Assembly: GCF_900187965.1 (NCBI RefSeq)
Contig: NZ_FZNL01000034.1
Span: 1-47,071 of the forward strand
Length of the DNA stretch: 47,071 nucleotides
Direction: 5' to 3'
Source of the DNA: Flavobacterium sp. ov086
GTDB lineage: Bacteria > Bacteroidota > Bacteroidia > Flavobacteriales > Flavobacteriaceae
Below are positions 16,289 through 25,359 of the stretch, piece after piece. The notes beneath the pieces were generated by a model. It saw only the letters and a list, made by a program, of their open reading frames with translations. It did no database searches and had not been told where the DNA came from. The position numbers and the translations under genes were made by a program. Positions within the stretch are counted from its first letter, which is position 1. Each line of letters opens with the position of its first letter.

Positions 16289-16546
16289 TTAAAAAGCTTT
16301 ATTCTTTGCCAAAATAACTTCAATTCTGCCGAAAGATTTAGAAACTATTTTCTTCGGCAGAATGTTAGTGGTGATCACAATTTCGGTATTGACAACATCC
16401 GGATATTTGATAAACCAGGACACGAAAAACAACATAAAAAGAATAGCAAATATCAAGACTGTTCCCCAACGTATCATCCAGTGTGGTACTTTGGTGAGAA
16501 TGCCCTGAACTTCTTCACTTCTTAATTCAAATATATTTTCTGCCAT
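16289..16546 (-). pseudogene. Truncated HlyD-family membrane fusion protein
   Basis: Eighty-five residues with the start of a bacteriocin-secretion membrane fusion protein: MAENIFELRSEEVQ, a membrane helix (about 28-48, LIFAILFMLFFVSWF), then TEIVITT...GRIEVILAKNKAF, the first beta strands of the biotinyl-like domain. Family members run to about 400 residues, so coiled-coil and barrel domains are missing. Two TAA codons (16289-16291, 16283-16285) stop the frame. The same frame then stays open to 16094 but does not read like a fusion protein. It starts 3 bases after the exporter stop. Probably non-functional. Confidence 0.8.
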
Positions 16547-16549
16547 GAT

Positions 16550-18742
16550 TTAATTTCCTAATTGTAATTGATTTCGAACCAATTCAAAATAATTCCCTTT
16601 TTGTTGCACTAAAGCCGAATGACTTCCAATTTCGATGATTTTCCCTTTATCCAAAACCACTATCTGATCTGCATTCATAACGGTACTGAGACGATGTGCG
16701 ATAACAACGACAGTTTTGTCTTTGAAGAAAATATCCAATTTTCGCATAATCTCTTTCTCATTATTGGCATCTAAAGCCGATGTAGCTTCATCAAAAAATA
16801 ATATCTCGGGATTTTTATAAACGGCTCTTGCAATCAGTAATCGTTGTTTTTGCCCGGTACTCATTCCCGTTCCTTCGGCACCAATCTTTGTATTGTAACC
16901 CAGTGGAAGACCTGTAATATATTCTTTTATATTAGCAACATCTGCAGCATATACTAATCGTTCTTTGTCTACTTTATCAACTCCAATGGCAATATTATTG
17001 GCGATAGTATCACTAAAAATAAAACCTTCCTGCATGACAGCACCAATATTGGATCTCCATGCTTTTTGCGAAATGTTTTTTAGCTGTACGTTCCCAATTG
17101 CAACTTCTCCTTTTTCAGGTTCATAAAATTTAAGCAGTAATTTCATGAGTGTTGTTTTTCCGCTTCCGCTAACGCCTACTATTGCTGTTACTTTATTGGC
17201 AGGAATTATTAAACTCAACTTATCCAGAATCGGAATATCCGATCCTAAATAACGATACGAAAGGCCTTTTATCTCTATATCAGAATCGTAGGGGACTTCG
17301 TGGGTTTGATGAATTTCCTGCTGGGTTTCATCTTCTTTTTCGTGAATTTCAGACAATCTTGCCAATGATATTTTAGCATCCTGAAACTCTTTAACAAATT
17401 CAATAAGTTGCGTTATTGGTCCGTTTAAACTCCCAACAATAGAACTTATGGCAAGCATCATACCTAGTGTAATGGAACCATCAATAACTAATTTTGCTGA
17501 AAAGAATATGATAAAGATATTCTTTAGCTCATTGATTACAGAGGAGCCAATGGTTTGGGATTGCTCTAAAATCAATCCTTTTATCGAGACTCTAAAAAGC
17601 CTTGCCTGCACATACTCCCAACTCCAGCGTTTTTGCTTTTCTGCATTATGGAGTTTGATTTCCTGCATTCCGTTAATGAGTTCCATCACTTTTCCCTGTT
17701 CTTTTCCACTTTCAGCAAAACGTTTATAATCCAGTATTTTTCTTTTTTTTAGAAATAAAATAATCCACCCGAAATATATTGCACTACCTAAGAAAAAAAG
17801 TATAAATATTTGGATGTTATAATATGCTAATATTCCCCCCAGTATAAACATATTAATTGTCGAGAACAAAACATTTAGTGATGATGATGTCAAAATTCTC
17901 TCAATTCGATGATGATCATTAATACGCTGCATAATATCTCCAGTCATACGCACATCAAAAAAGGAAATGGGCAGATTCATAAGTTTTATAAAAAAATCTG
18001 AAACGAGCGAAATATTGATCCTAGTTGAAAGATGTAGTAATATCCAACTTCGAATTAGTTCCAAACCAATTCTCGCTGTAAAAAGTAACAGCTGCGCAAG
18101 AAGAACTAAGTAAATAAAGTGAATATTTTGGTTTTGTATCCCTACATCAACAATGCTCTGAGTTAAAAAAGGAAAAATTAGTTGTATTAAACTACTACCT
18201 AATAATCCAATTGACAGTTGGATTAAAAAGGGTTTGTATTTTAGTATATGTTGGGATAATGTTTCAAAGCTTAATTCTCTGAAAGTTTCTTTGCTAAAAT
18301 CAGATTGAATAAATCTTGGTGAAGTATCTATTAATAAAATGATTCCTTCCTCGGTAGATTCATCGGCATTATTTCCGATCCAAAATTTAATAAAATCCTG
18401 TTTATTGTATTGAATTAAACCAAAGGCAGGATCTGAGATATAGTAAGAATCTTTTTTTATCTTATAAAGAACTACATAATGATTTTTATTCCAATGGAGT
18501 ATACATGGTAATAGTGTTTCTTTTAAGGTTTTTAAATTTGATTGTGCACCAAAAGGTTTGAAACCAATTTTTTCTGCGGCATCATTTAAAAAAAGTAAAT
18601 TTGTTCCCTCACGAGTCGTTTCGCTTATATCTCTCAACTCCTGAATATTGATTGTCTTACCGTAATGTTTAGCAATAATTTTTAAACATGTGGGGCCACA
18701 ATCTTTATTGTCAGCCTGTCTGTAATTAGGGAATTTTTTCAA
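16550..18742 (-). CDS. C39 peptidase-containing ABC exporter, second copy
   Basis: A 730-residue exporter with a TTG start at 18742. The C39 peptidase has Gln9, Cys15 (KDCGPTC), His88 (NKNHYVVL) and Asp104 (ISDPAFG). The membrane domain is followed by an ATPase with GVSGSGKTT, MSTGQKQR, ILFFDEATS and AHRLS. It should cleave the leader of the six-cysteine peptide at 22974-23183 and export it. It is paralogous to the exporter at 902-3079, but its coding sequence is somewhat richer in G+C. The partner fusion protein downstream is truncated, so export across both membranes may be impaired or served by a partner elsewhere. Confidence 0.93.
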   Translation of the reverse strand: MKKFPNYRQADNKDCGPTCLKIIAKHYGKTINIQELRDISETTREGTNLLFLNDAAEKIGFKPFGAQSNLKTLKETLLPCILHWNKNHYVVLYKIKKDSYYISDPAFGLIQYNKQDFIKFWIGNNADESTEEGIILLIDTSPRFIQSDFSKETFRELSFETLSQHILKYKPFLIQLSIGLLGSSLIQLIFPFLTQSIVDVGIQNQNIHFIYLVLLAQLLLFTARIGLELIRSWILLHLSTRINISLVSDFFIKLMNLPISFFDVRMTGDIMQRINDHHRIERILTSSSLNVLFSTINMFILGGILAYYNIQIFILFFLGSAIYFGWIILFLKKRKILDYKRFAESGKEQGKVMELINGMQEIKLHNAEKQKRWSWEYVQARLFRVSIKGLILEQSQTIGSSVINELKNIFIIFFSAKLVIDGSITLGMMLAISSIVGSLNGPITQLIEFVKEFQDAKISLARLSEIHEKEDETQQEIHQTHEVPYDSDIEIKGLSYRYLGSDIPILDKLSLIIPANKVTAIVGVSGSGKTTLMKLLLKFYEPEKGEVAIGNVQLKNISQKAWRSNIGAVMQEGFIFSDTIANNIAIGVDKVDKERLVYAADVANIKEYITGLPLGYNTKIGAEGTGMSTGQKQRLLIARAVYKNPEILFFDEATSALDANNEKEIMRKLDIFFKDKTVVVIAHRLSTVMNADQIVVLDKGKIIEIGSHSALVQQKGNYFELVRNQLQLGN

Positions 18743-18839
18743 TTTTATTTTTTGGCGGTGAAATGGTAAATATTTTAGAGTCAGGATAATTAATTGGACA
18801 ATCTAATATTTCATATTGAAAGTATATAATTTTGACATC
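18726..18839 (-). pseudogene. Possible gene tail upstream of the exporter
   Basis: Thirty-seven codons open from a TAG to a TAA, reading protein-like residues (YFQYEILDCPINYPDSK, ending KIEKIP), overlapping the exporter start in another frame. No start codon is in frame. It could be the 3' end of a lost gene of the operon. The remainder of the 18743-18936 gap shows nothing else. Confidence 0.25.
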
Positions 18840-18936
18840 CTAGGACCATGCTTTTTTTATTTTTCTCCAATGTATCTGCGAATCAAGAAAAACAATTGTA
18901 TTAAGAACAACTACACAGCGATTAAAATTGTTAAGG

Positions 18937-19770
18937 TTAATAAATTTTAGTTGAACTGATATTGTATATATTTGGAATTTTATTTGGAATTTTAAATGAT
19001 GTTTTTCTTTTTTTGAATTCGATAAGATGATACATTATTCCTTCCATATTTTTGTTGTAAATAATTTTTCCGTTGTCAAAAACAATTTTTCCAGGATTGC
19101 CTTCTAAGAGAATAAAATCAAAATGAGCCCTGACTTCTTTAGTTATTTCTCCGGCTTTAATTACATGAGTAAAACTCTCAATTTCTGTTTTAAATTCAAA
19201 GATTGATTTATTAAAAAACAAGGGAGCATAACCAAGTTTACTACATTCATCAAAGCACCAGGAATCATAATGGGACAATACAAATTTATAATCTTTGCTT
19301 CTCATAAAAAAAGTATTCATTTTGTCATTATTCTGATACAATGAAAAACAGCCTGTTGTGTAATCATGCCTCATACTAAGATAATCGTAATTTTTGATCA
19401 TTTCCTCAGTTAAAAAACCTCTGATATCTCCATAAATAATATCTAAATCGCATTGCCCCCAGTAAGAATAGTTTCTAAATACTTCTGGAAATAAAAAACC
19501 ATATGCGGGCTTAAAATCATTTAGTTTAAATGGATAATCCAGGCTGACATTAAAACCTAATTTTTTAGTGGCTATTGTTTTTATTTGGTCAAGTGTCTTG
19601 TTAATGATAATTAAATTATCAGGTTTATTTGGAATTTTTTCTTGATTATCTGTAATAATATAAAAATCAATTGTTGGATTAAATGAACAGGAATGTACAT
19701 AATACGGAAAGTACCATGGATATGCACCATACCAGCAGGTAAGTACTGCTATCGAGGTTAATTGTTTCAT
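18937..19770 (-). CDS. DUF6625-like protein, glycosyltransferase-fold
   Basis: A 277-residue protein that reads like the DUF6625 family: IAVLTCWYGAYPWYFPYYVH at the start, WGQCDLDIIYGDIR (104-117) and SMRHDYTTGCFSLYQN. The DLD at 108-110 in a strand-loop context resembles the metal-binding DxD of GT-A glycosyltransferases, so a sugar-transfer role is plausible but not established. It sits between the VKOR-thioredoxin and exporter genes of the RiPP-like locus, with 194 bases before the exporter. It might glycosylate the peptide; equally it could be a passenger. Confidence 0.7.
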   Translation of the reverse strand: MKQLTSIAVLTCWYGAYPWYFPYYVHSCSFNPTIDFYIITDNQEKIPNKPDNLIIINKTLDQIKTIATKKLGFNVSLDYPFKLNDFKPAYGFLFPEVFRNYSYWGQCDLDIIYGDIRGFLTEEMIKNYDYLSMRHDYTTGCFSLYQNNDKMNTFFMRSKDYKFVLSHYDSWCFDECSKLGYAPLFFNKSIFEFKTEIESFTHVIKAGEITKEVRAHFDFILLEGNPGKIVFDNGKIIYNKNMEGIMYHLIEFKKRKTSFKIPNKIPNIYNISSTKIY

Positions 19771-19868
19771 AATTTATTTTTAATATTTTTCTTTTTACAT
19801 TTATGAAATTACATTGATTATCATCTTGTAATGGTGGTGGTTGAATAAGTAAATAGTTTAATGAATTA

Positions 19869-21485
19869 TTATGCAGGTCTATTTTTTTTATCAATTATAA
19901 TAAAATCTTCATCCTCTGACAGATCATCAATAAAATATTTTATATCATTTCTGTCATATTGTTTTGGAAAAAAGTATTCATTGATAATTATGGAAGGTGT
20001 ATATGTTATGTGGTTAAGTTTATTCCACTGCAACTGCTTTTCAAGTATTTGATCAGCCCTAACTTCATTAAGTTTTGAATTTTCTAAAATTTTCAATTTG
20101 GTTACATCTTTATTTGTAAACCAATTTCTTAATGCTTTGATAAAGGCTTCTTGTCCCTGGTTTATGTAGATTGAAACCAATTTGTGATGTAGTATTCTTG
20201 ATTCAGGGCTAATATTTTCATAATCATAATAATTAAAATGAATGTCGAAAGAAATTTTTTCAGCATATTTATCTAGTAATTCTTCCATAACCCAATGCGC
20301 TTTTGCACAATATCCACAGTAAGGGTTGGTAACCATTATTATTTTTACCGGAGCAGTATAACTACCTAAGAAAATAGTCTCATCTGGGAGCATTGGAGTA
20401 CTTTTTATAAGATCCGAAGCCACTAGATTATTTTTGAAAATTGTATAATTTCGCATAAAGCGACTGCCTTTGAACTGAAATTCCTTTAGGGTCTTTTTTT
20501 GGAGCAGTAGTTTTTTGAGTTCAAACCATACCAAGGATATTGAGGTAAATATAAATATGAAGATGATACTTGGCAATCCTAAAAATTTAATTGAAACCGG
20601 GATTAAAAAATAAATGTATACCAACTCAATGAGAATTATGGAAATAATGACTAAACAGATCGGACACCATTTTTTTTCAACAAATTTTTGATAATATACT
20701 GAAATTAATAATACAGGGATTGAGTAAATAAGTAATAAATTTTGAGAAGAAAAATATGTTACTGTATCTGCTATAAATAAAAATGATAACAGTCCCAAAA
20801 ATTGAGAACTAAAGAATATTATACTTAAATCACTAAAATTAATGACTTCAAAAAATTTCCACTTATTTGAACTTACAACTGTGGTACAGTTGGAAGAAGA
20901 GGTTATATTGCAAAAGTTATTAATTAATTCGCTCTTAGTTCCAAATAAATCCTTTAAAGCCGCAATAGAGAATAATATACCCAAAAAAGGTAAAACAAAG
21001 AAGAATTTTGTTACTAAATTAATTTCAAATTCTAATAGTATTAATAAAAATAATCCTAACCATAAAATAGGCAGTACCCAATTCCACATATTTATACTGG
21101 GTTGTTGAATGTTATCTGTTTTAGGTTTTTCTACTAGTAGTACAATATTTCGCCATGCCATTTCAAGTTCTTTTTTCGATAGTATTCTTCTGTTTTTATC
21201 TTGTGAACAATGATAGACATCACTTTTTTTCTCAATTAAATAAAATTGTAAACGATTTCCTTCCATGGATAACCATGCTAAATAGCGATCTGGTAATAAA
21301 TCAATTTCAGATTTTTGAATAGATAGGGCGCTATTATCTATATTGAAAAAACTCAATGTATCAACGGTAGATGTCAGAGAAGGATAATCTGGATGGGATT
21401 CAATTTGAAATTCAAATTCGGATTTGTTTATACTGATCTCTTCCCTTTCCAAATATTGGAAAAGAAAGTTGAAATTTTCGGTCAT
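19869..21485 (-). CDS. VKOR-thioredoxin fusion with C39-like N-terminal domain
   Basis: A 538-residue membrane protein in three parts. Residues 1-120 look like a C39-type peptidase fold without the catalytic Cys (HPDYPSL near 31), possibly a leader-binding domain. Residues 135-325 are a vitamin K epoxide reductase-like domain with Cys192 and Cys200 in the loop and the redox motif CPIC (274-277). Residues 345-535 are a DsbA-like thioredoxin domain with NPYCGYC (Cys390, Cys393) and cis-Pro TPS. VKOR makes disulfides de novo with quinone and passes them to the thioredoxin domain. Next to a six-cysteine peptide it is the obvious oxidative folding enzyme. Confidence 0.85.
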   Translation of the reverse strand: MTENFNFLFQYLEREEISINKSEFEFQIESHPDYPSLTSTVDTLSFFNIDNSALSIQKSEIDLLPDRYLAWLSMEGNRLQFYLIEKKSDVYHCSQDKNRRILSKKELEMAWRNIVLLVEKPKTDNIQQPSINMWNWVLPILWLGLFLLILLEFEINLVTKFFFVLPFLGILFSIAALKDLFGTKSELINNFCNITSSSNCTTVVSSNKWKFFEVINFSDLSIIFFSSQFLGLLSFLFIADTVTYFSSQNLLLIYSIPVLLISVYYQKFVEKKWCPICLVIISIILIELVYIYFLIPVSIKFLGLPSIIFIFIFTSISLVWFELKKLLLQKKTLKEFQFKGSRFMRNYTIFKNNLVASDLIKSTPMLPDETIFLGSYTAPVKIIMVTNPYCGYCAKAHWVMEELLDKYAEKISFDIHFNYYDYENISPESRILHHKLVSIYINQGQEAFIKALRNWFTNKDVTKLKILENSKLNEVRADQILEKQLQWNKLNHITYTPSIIINEYFFPKQYDRNDIKYFIDDLSEDEDFIIIDKKNRPA

Positions 21486-21734
21486 TATTATCTGGTTTAG
21501 GTTATTTATTATAGAGAGGTGAATTAGTAAAAAGCATTTTTATTTGGCATTTCAATTGTATTTTTTTAATTTTGATAGTGTAGACTGGTAAGTATTTTTG
21601 CTTTAATTTTTAATCCAATTTTGAGCAATTCATTCTTTAATTCATCTCAAGAGTTTTATAGAGGTTAGTATTTTATAATACTGTCTCTATATTTGAAAGT
21701 GCTTTTTTGTTTTATTTTATCCAGGATATTAAAA

Positions 21735-22904
21735 TCATTGGATTGCTTTTAAAATGTAGCTTTCAAGCATTAAAAAGTTGCTGTCACTAGGGTCAGTAGA
21801 ATTATAAATTATCGTTCCATTTTTATCAACTACAATATACTGTGGAATGCCTATAATATTGAACTGTTTAATAATGGGACTGGATCCTGCTTTCAAGCCA
21901 TCAGAAACGTTTATCCAATCTAATTGATTTTTGAAGATGTGCTCTTTCCACTTTTTATCGTTGTCATCAAAATTAAAATAGATCACTTCAAGACCTTTAT
22001 CTTTATAATTATTATAAAATGATTTCAATTTAGGCTCCATTTTTTTGCATGGAGTGCACCACGTTGCAGAAAATGCAATAATATATGGCTTGCCTAATAA
22101 TGAAGCATTGGTAAATGTATCTTCTTTATCTGTTTTAATTTTAAAGATTGGAACTTGATGCTGAGTACTTGTTTCTTTTTCAACTTTCATAATATGTAAA
22201 CATTCTTTAATAAATTCATTTCCTAAAGGGGTGTTTTTAATAGATTCATTAAGATTGTTGAATATTTCTACTAATAAAGAAGGAGATTTGATATAAGGCC
22301 TATAATGTAATGATTCATATAAAAAAATTAATGAATAAAATGAATTAGAATAGTTTTTTACTATTTGTAATTGTTCTTTTCTTAATTTAACAGTAATTTC
22401 AGGATTGTCCAGCATCTTTACCATTGAAATTTCTTCAGGTTTTTTTGGGTCCCAAGTTTTTACATTTGAAGCATATTTTTCAAAGTAATTCTCATATAGA
22501 TAATTTAGTTTGTTATAAAGGTCATTAGAGACAGACACCGGACGTTTTGCATTTGAAAACAAACTTGTAGAATGAACTTTTGGAAAATCTACATTTATAA
22601 CATTGATTCCGTTATCCAGAATAAAACGAAATTTATCTGGATCAGATCGAATTTTACTTTCATCTATAAAAAACAAATTTGCAATTTCTGATTTTTTATT
22701 TAATTCTCCTGAAAATTGAAATGAACCTTTTTGAATAATGCAAGAATCAATTTTCACATATTCATTTAAAGAATAATCATCTCGGATTTCCAGATAGATT
22801 TTTTTCTTTGTTGAATCCTGAACTTTCCCTTCTAACACAAATTTATATTGGCTAAAAGAATAATTACAAGCTAATGCTGCCAGGAAAATAAATATTTTTT
22901 TCAT
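21735..22904 (-). CDS. TlpA-like thioredoxin-family protein with DUF4369-like N-terminus
   Basis: A 389-residue secreted protein: signal peptide (MKKIFIFLAALACNYSFSQ), a DUF4369-type domain (about 20-120), a helical middle, and an AhpC/TSA-thioredoxin fold with the active site SATWCTPCKK (Cys283, Cys286) and GIPQYIVVDKNG. Such periplasmic oxidoreductases in Bacteroidota usually reduce or shuffle disulfides. Lying between the cysteine-rich precursor and the VKOR fusion, it may isomerise wrong disulfides in the peptide. Confidence 0.85.
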   Translation of the reverse strand: MKKIFIFLAALACNYSFSQYKFVLEGKVQDSTKKKIYLEIRDDYSLNEYVKIDSCIIQKGSFQFSGELNKKSEIANLFFIDESKIRSDPDKFRFILDNGINVINVDFPKVHSTSLFSNAKRPVSVSNDLYNKLNYLYENYFEKYASNVKTWDPKKPEEISMVKMLDNPEITVKLRKEQLQIVKNYSNSFYSLIFLYESLHYRPYIKSPSLLVEIFNNLNESIKNTPLGNEFIKECLHIMKVEKETSTQHQVPIFKIKTDKEDTFTNASLLGKPYIIAFSATWCTPCKKMEPKLKSFYNNYKDKGLEVIYFNFDDNDKKWKEHIFKNQLDWINVSDGLKAGSSPIIKQFNIIGIPQYIVVDKNGTIIYNSTDPSDSNFLMLESYILKAIQ

Positions 22905-22973
22905 AAATTTTTATGTTGTCTTTGGATAAAATAAAGAGGTTTTAATATTTATAAAACCTCTCTAAATGATTAT

Positions 22974-23183
22974 TTAAACTTTGCAATGTGAATCAGAAGC
23001 AACTCGTCCACCTACATTGCAAACACAGTCGTTACTTGAGACATCGCATCTTCCTTCGCCATTGAGACCACATCTGACATTAGGTAGTTCACAATCTCCG
23101 GCACTACCAGCCATTATACTTCTCATTTGATTTCTTGACAAATTCTTCAAATTTACAAGACTAATTTTTTCAATTTTTTTCAT
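22974..23183 (-). CDS. Six-cysteine double-glycine-type precursor peptide
   Basis: A 69-residue peptide. The leader (VNLKNLSRNQMRSIMAGS) matches the Bacteroidota natural-product leader LxxxxMxxIxGG, here with MAGS as the cleavage region (residues 24-27). The remaining 40-odd residues carry Cys31, 38, 46, 53, 55 and 67, many Gly/Asn and no long hydrophobic stretch: a disulfide-rich, secreted-peptide pattern with up to three bonds. The following genes supply disulfide enzymes and a C39 exporter. Activity unknown; bacteriocin-like is the likeliest role. I could not find a convincing promoter; CAAATATA at 23304-23311 (minus-strand -7-like) has no proper -33 partner. Confidence 0.8.
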   Translation of the reverse strand: MKKIEKISLVNLKNLSRNQMRSIMAGSAGDCELPNVRCGLNGEGRCDVSSNDCVCNVGGRVASDSHCKV

Positions 23184-23531
23184 TTTCCAATTTTTTGTTG
23201 TTTATAAAAATTCTTAAAATTCAAAATAAATCTCTCATGTTGTCTTACAATAAAAATCACGTCGACTTAATTTTATAATAGTAAAAATATAAGATATTTA
23301 TTTCAAATATAAGAGGAGTAGAACAAAAACATTATGCGATTTTATGCGAATTAAGCTATCTTATATTGAAATATGTTATTATTTGATTATAATAATAGTG
23401 AGAGTATTCTTTTCTTTTACTTACTATTTTGTTGATTTTTTCAGAAAAATAATAATTATAATCAGTAGTTTTATTAAGTTCTTTAGGGATAAATAGAGAA
23501 AAAATATTTTTCTTTGTAAGAAAAAAAACAA

Positions 23532-23858
23532 GTGTCGAAATTACATTTAAAAAATGCAAGATTAAATAAAGGATTGTCTCAAGAAACATTGGCTGATTTA
23601 ATAGGAATGACTCAATGCAATTATAGTAGAAGAGAGAATGGAAAAAAAGAAATTACATTAAATGAATGGACCAAAATTGCAAATGTTTTAAATGTCAATT
23701 TAGATGAAATTTATCAACCATTTGTTAATAATGCGATTTCAGATATAACAAATGATAGTCAAATTCAAATTGAATTGAAATCAAAATCTATATATATAGA
23801 ATCTTTAGAAAAAGAAAATGCATTTTTAAAGAATAAAATAAAAGATCTTGAAAAATAG
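23532..23858 (+). CDS. XRE-family HTH regulator
   Basis: A 108-residue protein with a helix-turn-helix of the XRE type (LKNARLNKGLSQETLADLIGMTQCNYSRRENGKKEIT, shown in parts) and a C-terminal coiled-coil (SLEKENAFLKNKIKDLEK). The start is taken as GTG at 23532, because the HTH begins at once and no suitable ATG precedes it. It diverges from the cysteine-rich precursor, with a 348-base gap, and could control it. Confidence 0.8.
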   Translation: MSKLHLKNARLNKGLSQETLADLIGMTQCNYSRRENGKKEITLNEWTKIANVLNVNLDEIYQPFVNNAISDITNDSQIQIELKSKSIYIESLEKENAFLKNKIKDLEK

Positions 23859-23893
23859 TTTTATTGGATTTTAATTAGATATATAAACGAATT

Positions 23894-24118
23894 GGTTCTG
23901 TCGCATTTAGCTACGTTTTAACTTTGCTTTTTTAAATTCTTAAACTCATGAATACGAAAGGTCATTGTTATCCAAAATACATAATTCTTCAGGCAGTATA
24001 TTTCAAACTAAGATTTACACTTAGTTACCGGGATGTTGAAGAACTAATGAAGATTAGAGGAGTCATTGCGGATCATGCCACTATTCAGCGTTGGGTTTAT
24101 AAGTTTATACCTTTCATT
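23894..24118 (+). mobile_element. IS6-family element, 5' remnant
   Basis: The left inverted repeat GGTTCTGTCGCATTT (23894-23908) and the first 55 or so codons of the transposase (from 23948, MNTKGHCYPK...ATIQRWVYKF) match the intact copy at 44591-45364. Similarity stops near 24114, where unrelated sequence and then a palindromic repeat take over. The catalytic region and right end are missing. Confidence 0.8.
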
Positions 24119-24132
24119 GAAGCTATTTTTAG

Positions 24133-24240
24133 CAGCTCTTCCCGCTATTCGTTCCACCCGAGCTCCAGCGAACTGGCGAAGCAATCTTTTGTGCCGACCC
24201 CCAGCACAAAAGGATTTCACTGCTATCGGGGCTAGGGCTG
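24133..24240. repeat. Modular palindromic repeat, copy A
   Basis: It starts agctcttcccgctat and ends atcggggctagggct, an imperfect inverted pair, with the internal modules gcgaactggcgaagcaat and a hairpin cttttgtgcc...ggcacaaaagg type. In this copy the two internal modules are in the opposite order to copies C and D. It lies right after the broken IS. Confidence 0.65.
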
Positions 24241-24289
24241 CTGAGGAGCCCGGCTCTTTTGACTAATAAAAATAAGTAAGGTTATAAAA

Positions 24290-24400
24290 AAATGGCACCA
24301 ATTGTCTTCAATTGGCGCCATTTGGCTTGTTTGTGACCTCGACGGGACAAATTTCTATAAATTTTATGGAAGATTTGAAGAGATTGGCTTACTACATGTG
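24290..24400. repeat. Third tRNA 3'-end/terminator unit
   Basis: A hairpin (24290-24303 / 24310-24323, aaatggcaccaatt with one mismatch) is followed by tttgtgacctcgacgggac (24330-24348), which reads as a minus-strand tRNA 3' end, then by aaatttctataaatttta and ggaagatttgaagag. That last part resembles the sequence after the tRNA end at 186-221, so the same kind of element end was joined here. The stretch 24354-24529 stays open as a protein frame (FYGRFEEIGLLHVG) but has no clear start; I do not call it a gene. Confidence 0.5.
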
Positions 24401-24624
24401 GGTACTGTCTTTGATTGGCTTTATGAATCTGGTTTGGATGTCCTGTCGGGGATTGATGGAAAATTATTAAAATTAATCCTATACGGTTGGGTATTCTTTT
24501 TGTTTTTTATAAGTTTAAAAAAATGGTAGCTTTTTCTTATTTGAAATTAGAATTTTTAGTTTTGGCTTCTTTTTATGCTATTATCAACAAAAAACCGATA
24601 CTGGCTTTTAATTCACTTTTTGCT

Positions 24625-25359
24625 TCATATTAACAATGTCCCACCATCAATAACCAGGCTTTGTCCTGTCCCGTGTTGCTGTTTCATCAGATATAAGAAT
24701 CCGTCGGCAACATCTTCAATTTCACCCACTCTTTTCAAGAGGAGAATATCTGCATAATACCTATACATATCCTCGCGATCGGCTTCGGGCATTGTATCCC
24801 ACAAATTGCTTTTTAAAACACCCGGCACTACACAATTAACCCGAATAGGTGCTAATTCAACAGCCATAGCCCTTACAAAAGCCTCGATGGCTCCGCATAT
24901 GGCGGAAGCTACTGACCATCCCGCTCCCGGACGTGCATTGGCAGTTCCGCTGGTCAGGGAAATAGAACCACCCTGATTTATAAAAGGCGTAGCATATTTT
25001 ACCGCCGCAACAGCACTCCAGAAACGCAGGTCAAAAAAAGATTTTGTAGTATCAATATCGGTTTCACTAATAAGGCTTAATTGAAGATTCTCACCAGCTG
25101 TATAAATCAGATGGTCAAAATTTCCAATTTTCGTAAAGAAGCTCCCGATATTACTCTCCTTGCTTAAATCTAACGCAAAGCCTTCTGAATTTTTAGGCAG
25201 CTGACGTAGAGCATTATTGATGCGATCCATGTTACTGGACACTATAATAACTTTTGCTCCCTCTTGCGCAGCAGCGATAGCGGTAGCTAATCCAATGCCG
25301 GAACTGGCTCCCAATAAAATGATCTTCTTACCCGAAAGGGTTTTTAAATTTGTATTCAT
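24625..25359 (-). CDS. SDR-family oxidoreductase lacking the YxxxK catalytic pair
   Basis: 244 residues from the Met at 25359 (MNTNLKTLSGKKIILLGASS); the longer frame to 25407 adds an unlikely N-terminus. The nucleotide-binding motif GASSGIG is at 17-23, and VNCVVPG and ELAPIR are typical of the family. In the usual active-site stretch the sequence reads GWSVASAICGAIEAF, so the positions of the catalytic Tyr and Lys appear to be Ala151 and Cys155. This may be a non-catalytic or differently working subgroup. It diverges from a Crp/Fnr-type regulator, which probably controls it. Confidence 0.85.
   Translation of the reverse strand: MNTNLKTLSGKKIILLGASSGIGLATAIAAAQEGAKVIIVSSNMDRINNALRQLPKNSEGFALDLSKESNIGSFFTKIGNFDHLIYTAGENLQLSLISETDIDTTKSFFDLRFWSAVAAVKYATPFINQGGSISLTSGTANARPGAGWSVASAICGAIEAFVRAMAVELAPIRVNCVVPGVLKSNLWDTMPEADREDMYRYYADILLLKRVGEIEDVADGFLYLMKQQHGTGQSLVIDGGTLLI

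Noticed and set aside
19679..19894. A 71-codon minus-strand frame overlapping the DUF6625 and VKOR genes, considered as a hidden precursor
   Set aside because: It lies mostly inside two well-supported genes in another frame and has no leader-like or Cys-rich section.
23356..23589. A 77-codon minus-strand frame (hydrophobic)
   Set aside because: It overlaps the start of the XRE regulator and the AT-rich gap; composition reflects AT bias.
24302..24529. A 75-codon frame starting in the tRNA-like unit
   Set aside because: No plausible start; its beginning is tRNA terminator sequence. Similar reading near 171-305 suggests element-end DNA rather than a gene.
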